Assembly: GCA_902780635.1 (NCBI GenBank)
Contig: CACZGH010000011.1
Span: forward strand, 1 to 64,000
Source of the DNA: an uncultured Prevotellaceae bacterium
GTDB taxonomy: Bacteria > Bacteroidota > Bacteroidia > Bacteroidales > Bacteroidaceae
DNA: 64,000 bases
Direction of reading: 5' to 3'
The first letter of the stretch is position 1; each line of letters begins with the position of its first letter. This document shows positions 60,734 to 64,000 of the stretch, in pieces. The notes beneath the pieces were generated by a model that saw only the letters and a program-made list of their open reading frames with translations, was not told the origin of the DNA and made no database searches. The position numbers were made by a program, and so were the translations under genes.

Positions 60734-60901
60734 ATGAAAACATACATTTCACCGAGCATCAAAACATTGATAATGACCCGCTTCATGCAGGACCTCAATG
60801 ATATCGTTTCCACAGCCGCACAGTTGGGCAATGAGGGGCAGTTCGACGAGAACGAAAGTGCCGGCAACATTGTGTCAGGCAAAAGCGTCTGGGAAGACTA
60901 A
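60734..60901 (+). CDS. 55-residue peptide encoded with the secreted Ig-like protein
   Basis: The ORF reads MKTYISPSIKTLIMTRFMQD, then LNDIVSTAAQLGNEGQFDEN, then ESAGNIVSGKSVWED. AAGGAGACAGAGAT precedes the ATG, with a good ribosome-binding sequence (AGGAG). The N-terminal third is basic with Ile/Leu/Met; the rest is polar and acidic and ends Trp-Glu-Asp. Short Bacteroidales peptides with an MK-x-YI-x-PSI start and a Trp/acidic end are familiar to me from related genomes, but I know no function. There is no signal peptide or membrane helix. It sits between the large gene and a strong terminator, so it is the last cistron of that mRNA. Confidence 0.75.
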   Translation: MKTYISPSIKTLIMTRFMQDLNDIVSTAAQLGNEGQFDENESAGNIVSGKSVWED

Positions 60902-60923
60902 TCCATCTGTTTCAACAACTTCA

Positions 60924-60959
60924 AAAGGGGCATCCTGCTTAGCAGGGTGCCTCTTTTTT
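60924..60959 (+). terminator. Rho-independent terminator after the 55-residue ORF
   Basis: GGCATCCTGC-TTA-GCAGGGTGCC forms a 10-bp stem with one G-T pair, extended by an A/T-rich base (AAAAGG and CCTCTTTTTT). A run of six T follows. Confidence 0.92.
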
Positions 60960-61077
60960 CGGTATTCGCTTTTTGTTTTTTGCCATGCAATATGATATTG
61001 TGATTGGCGATGTAGGGACGCAATCAAAGCATCACTCGTCAAAATACATTTTATGTAGATGATTTGTGTGCAATCTG

Positions 61078-61107
61078 TTGATGTTTCGAAGAAAAGTGCT
61101 ATCTTTG
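61078..61107 (+). promoter_or_regulatory. Promoter of the GH3 operon
   Basis: TTG (61078-61080), a 19-bp spacer and TATCTTTG (61100-61107) match the -33/-7 pattern, 53 bp before ATG 61161. Confidence 0.55.
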
Positions 61108-61160
61108 TATTTATAATAGAGAGCAAAACGAAAGATCATACTCAACGCGACAATTTACAG

Positions 61161-63482
61161 ATGATGTACGGCAAATCTTTTATTACCATGGCGATGACCG
61201 TGATGCTGATGATGCTGTCGGCATGTGACGGGCAGAAATGGTCGGAAGAGCAGGTAGGCTCTTTCATGCTTGTGACCCAAAGAGGAGGCGCCACATTAGG
61301 CTACTCCCCCCAGTCGGGTGTCAAACTACTGACAGCCGATGGTTACGCGTTCAAAGACCTCAACCGCAACGACACCCTCGATGCCTACGAAGACTGGCGT
61401 CTCAGCGCGCAGGATCGTGCCGCCAACCTGGCTTCGATGTTGTCGATAGAAGAGATTGCGGGCCTAATGTTATACAGCAGCCACCAGTCAGTGCCGATGA
61501 TTTCGAGCATGGGTTTCGGGGCATCCTTGTATGAGGGCAAATCTTTTGAGGAGAGTGGTGCCAAGCCTTCTGACCTTTCCGACGACCAGAAGAAATTCCT
61601 GCGCGACGACCATCTGCGTGCTGTCTTGGTGACAGGAGTGGAGAGCCCGGCTGTAGCAGCAGAGTGGAACAACAACATGCAGGCTTTTGTGGAAGGTCTC
61701 GACCATGGCATACCCGCCAACACCAGTTCCGATCCCCGCCATGAGGCCAAAGCCACGACAGAGTTCAATGCCGGTGCTGGTGGTCATATCTCACAGTGGC
61801 CCACCTCACTTGGTTTAGCTGCCACCTTCGACCCACAGTTGGTGCACCGTTTTGGCGAGATCGCCTCAGAGGAGTATCGTGCCTTAGGCATCGCCACGGC
61901 CTTGTCGCCCCAGGTTGACATCGCCACCGATCCGCGCTGGTTCCGTTTCAGTGGGACGTTTGGCGAAGATCCCGATCTGTCCACCGACATGGCCCGTGCC
62001 TACTGCGACGCTTTCCAGACCACCCCTACGGCCAAAGGATGGGGGGAGAAAAGTGTGAATGCGATGGTGAAGCACTGGTATGGCTATGGGGCACAGGAGG
62101 GAGGGCGCGACTCCCATTTCGCCTCTGGCAAATATGCCGTCTATCCCGGTCACAACCTGGCCATGCACAAGCGTTCGTTTGTGGAGGGAGCTTTCCGTCT
62201 GCCGGGTGGCACGGAGATGGCCTCTGCCGTGATGCCCATCTACAGCATCCTGTGGGGACAGGATCCTTCGGGTGAGAATGTGGGAGGCAGTTACAGCCAG
62301 TGGATGATTGAGCAGCAACTCCGCAAGGAGGCGAAATTTGAGGGTGTGGTATGTACCGACTGGAGCATCACCAAGGATATGAAAGTGCTTGACACCCCTA
62401 TTGGCGGCAAACCATGGGGCGTGGAACAGCTGACAGAGGCAGAGCGGCACTACAAGATCCTAAAGGCTGGCGTCGACCAGTTTGGCGGCAACAACGAGAT
62501 TGGCCCCATCATCGAGGCCTACCAGATGTGGTGCAAGGAGTATGGCGAAAAGAGCGCACGCGAGCGCTTTGAGTTGTCTGCCCGCCGGCTGTTGCTCAAC
62601 GTGTTCAGAGTGGGTCTTTTTGAGAACCCCTACCTGAATCCCACAGAGACAGAGAAGATTGTCGGCAACCCACAGTTTATGAAAGAAGGCTATGACGCCC
62701 AGTTGAAATCGGTCGTGATGCTGAAGAATCATGGCAACCAAACTTTGCCGATGAAAGGTAAGAAGAAGGTATACGTGCCCAAGCGCCATTTCCCTGCCAT
62801 ACCAGGTATGTGGGGCGGTATCTCTGAGGAGAAGACCGTAGAGCCAATCGACCTGGACTTAGTGAAGAAATATTTCGAGGTGGTGACGCAGCCTGAGCAA
62901 GCCGATTTTGCCCTTTGCCTCATCCAGGAGCCAAGCACTGGCGTGGGTTACAGCAAAGCTGACGCCATGAAGGGTGGCAATGGTTATGTGCCTGTCAGTC
63001 TGCAATATGAGGACTATACCGCCACCCATGCCCGCGCTGTCAGCATCGCTGGCGGCGACCCGATGGAACGCACCACCAACCGCAGCTTCAAGGGCAAGAG
63101 CGTGAAGACCTACAACCGTGATGACATGCTCTTGGTGGCAGACACCAAGGAGAAGATGGGCGACAAACCTGTGGTGGTTATCGTGGAAACAGGGCGCCCT
63201 GTGGTGCTCTCGGAGATAGAGCCGCATGCCGATGCGATACTTATCTCTTTCAACGTGCAGCACCAGGCATTGCTCGACATCATCAGCGGTCAGGCAGAGC
63301 CCACCGCCCTGCTGCCCATGCAGATGCCCGCCGATATGCAGACTGTGGAGGAACAGCAAGAGGATATGCCCCACGATATGCGCTGCTACCGTGATGCTGA
63401 CGGCCATCTATACGACTTCGCCTTCGGTCTCAACTGGAGCGGAGTGATCAAAGACGACAGAGTGAAGAAATATGCAAAATAA
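61161..63482 (+). CDS. GH3-family glycoside hydrolase, predicted lipoprotein
   Basis: GH3 enzymes remove beta-linked sugars from the non-reducing end of glycans. The 773-residue protein has a lipoprotein signal (MTVMLMMLSAC), so it is probably anchored in a membrane, and the N-terminal GH3 barrel with ALSPQVDIATDPRW, the KHWYGYG His-containing loop and the nucleophile segment GVVCTDWSITKDM (Asp). The C-terminal alpha/beta sandwich follows (about 530-760). The usual fibronectin-type tail of many beta-glucosidases is missing. ATG 61161 was chosen for the signal peptide; ATG 61164 is equivalent. The partial sensor gene starts 6 nt later. Confidence 0.9.
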   Translation: MMYGKSFITMAMTVMLMMLSACDGQKWSEEQVGSFMLVTQRGGATLGYSPQSGVKLLTADGYAFKDLNRNDTLDAYEDWRLSAQDRAANLASMLSIEEIAGLMLYSSHQSVPMISSMGFGASLYEGKSFEESGAKPSDLSDDQKKFLRDDHLRAVLVTGVESPAVAAEWNNNMQAFVEGLDHGIPANTSSDPRHEAKATTEFNAGAGGHISQWPTSLGLAATFDPQLVHRFGEIASEEYRALGIATALSPQVDIATDPRWFRFSGTFGEDPDLSTDMARAYCDAFQTTPTAKGWGEKSVNAMVKHWYGYGAQEGGRDSHFASGKYAVYPGHNLAMHKRSFVEGAFRLPGGTEMASAVMPIYSILWGQDPSGENVGGSYSQWMIEQQLRKEAKFEGVVCTDWSITKDMKVLDTPIGGKPWGVEQLTEAERHYKILKAGVDQFGGNNEIGPIIEAYQMWCKEYGEKSARERFELSARRLLLNVFRVGLFENPYLNPTETEKIVGNPQFMKEGYDAQLKSVVMLKNHGNQTLPMKGKKKVYVPKRHFPAIPGMWGGISEEKTVEPIDLDLVKKYFEVVTQPEQADFALCLIQEPSTGVGYSKADAMKGGNGYVPVSLQYEDYTATHARAVSIAGGDPMERTTNRSFKGKSVKTYNRDDMLLVADTKEKMGDKPVVVIVETGRPVVLSEIEPHADAILISFNVQHQALLDIISGQAEPTALLPMQMPADMQTVEEQQEDMPHDMRCYRDADGHLYDFAFGLNWSGVIKDDRVKKYAK

Positions 63483-63488
63483 CTATAT

Positions 63489-64000
63489 ATGAAGACGATC
63501 CATTCCACTTTCATATCCATGTTTCTGCTGGCGGCCATTCTGCTGACCGCATGTTCTGAAAGCCGCAAAACTTATAAAATAGGTGTGTCGCAATGTTCGG
63601 CAGGACAATGGCGAGACAAGGTGAACCGTGAGATGCTGGCCGCACAGCACCTCTATGATACAGACGCGAAAGTAGTAATAGCCAATGCCCACGACGACAC
63701 ACAGTTGCAGATACGGCAGATAGACAGTCTGTCGGAAAGCGGCATTGACCTGTTGGTGGTAGCCCCCAGCGAAGCGGTACCCCTCGCAGAGGCCATCCAG
63801 CGCACAAGAAAGAAAGGCATCCCTGTCATCTTCTTTGACCGTAAGGCTGAGACCAATGACTATAAGGCATTCATCGGCGGAAACAATGTGGAGGCTGGAC
63901 AGACAATGGGCGACTATGCCGTACTTCTGGCCAGGCAAATAACAGGACACCGTCCTGTCGTACTGGAGGTGACCGCAGCGATGAACACCTCACCGGCCCG
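63489..64000 (+). CDS. Periplasmic sugar-binding-type protein or sensor, cut by the right edge
   Basis: The first 170 codons encode a signal with lipobox-like LLTAC and then a type I periplasmic binding domain (Peripla_BP_4-like): YKIGVSQCSAGQWRDKVNRE, the helix ending near MLAAQHLYD, IRQIDSLSESGIDLLVVAPS, KGIPVIFFDRKAE and FIGGNNVEAGQTMGDYAV, then VVLEVTAAMNTSPAR at the edge. It could be a free binding lipoprotein, or the sensor half of a hybrid two-component regulator like B. thetaiotaomicron BT1754, which begins with such a domain. Its position 6 nt after the GH3 gene suggests the operon senses the sugar that the GH3 enzyme releases. Confidence 0.75.
   Translation, partial: MKTIHSTFISMFLLAAILLTACSESRKTYKIGVSQCSAGQWRDKVNREMLAAQHLYDTDAKVVIANAHDDTQLQIRQIDSLSESGIDLLVVAPSEAVPLAEAIQRTRKKGIPVIFFDRKAETNDYKAFIGGNNVEAGQTMGDYAVLLARQITGHRPVVLEVTAAMNTSPA

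Noticed and set aside
1-64000. Insertion sequences, prophage, integrases, attachment sites, rRNA genes or a replication origin
   Set aside because: No transposase, integrase, phage structural gene, long terminal repeat pair or rRNA sequence was recognised, and no DnaA-box cluster with dnaA was seen.

Overview
The window looks like a chromosomal segment of a Bacteroidales bacterium, most likely a Prevotella-like member of the Prevotellaceae. The grounds are: promoters of the Bacteroidetes type (a -7 box TAnnTTTG, with a -33 TTTG where visible), a hybrid two-component regulator fused to an AraC domain, glycine-lipid genes (glsA/glsB), a division cluster without murF or ddl between mraY and ftsZ, a C10 peptidase, a secreted protein with a type IX-like C-terminal tail, and GH95 and GH3 glycosidases. 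No insertion sequence, phage, CRISPR array or integrative element was seen.

Layout. Positions 1-4917 carry the start of an exported protein running off the left edge, a small AraC regulator, a TPR-type hybrid histidine kinase and a helix-hairpin-helix protein. Positions 4962-13320 hold two tandem SNF-family Na+ symporters, a VanZ-like protein, a CYTH protein coupled to a 48-residue membrane protein, prfB, an acyl-CoA synthetase and an M20 peptidase. Positions 13576-18477 form a minus-strand operon: dut, a TPR protein, a DUF4292 lipoprotein and an EnvC-like murein hydrolase activator. A dGTPase, a secreted beta-helix protein and glsB/glsA follow. Positions 24820-40915 are a complete division and wall (dcw) cluster: mraZ-rsmH-ftsL-ftsI-murE-mraY-murD-ftsW-murG-murC-ftsQ-ftsA-ftsZ, headed by a triple GTGGG repeat with exactly the spacing of an MraZ operator. 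Then come recO, tRNA-Glu with rpsT, gyrB, a GH95 fucosidase with an AraC regulator, a DUF3109 protein, ung, gpmI, a C10 protease, hsp20, an ATP-grasp/CapA pair, a large secreted Ig-like protein with a 55-residue partner ORF, a GH3 glycosidase and the start of a sugar-binding-type sensor.

The most unusual signal is not a gene but a set of short tandem arrays in the spacers. There are four separate arrays of exactly four GAGTTNNG octamers, three blocks of three GTTGACRA octamers, two heptamer arrays and two CTAGA nonamer arrays. One nonamer array begins at the prfB stop codon and places nine UAG codons in frame at 9-nt intervals. The other lies in frame inside the beta-helix gene and encodes ten Leu-x-x triplets. 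A collagen-like Gly-X-Y stretch in the helix-hairpin-helix protein is a third nonamer-period array in coding sequence. In this window periods 7 and 8 occur only between genes, while period 9 also occurs inside genes, as reading-frame constraint would predict.

All functional calls come from reading motifs by eye. No database search was run. Start codons were chosen from conserved family N-termini, signal peptides and gene overlaps, because Shine-Dalgarno sequences are weak guides in this phylum.
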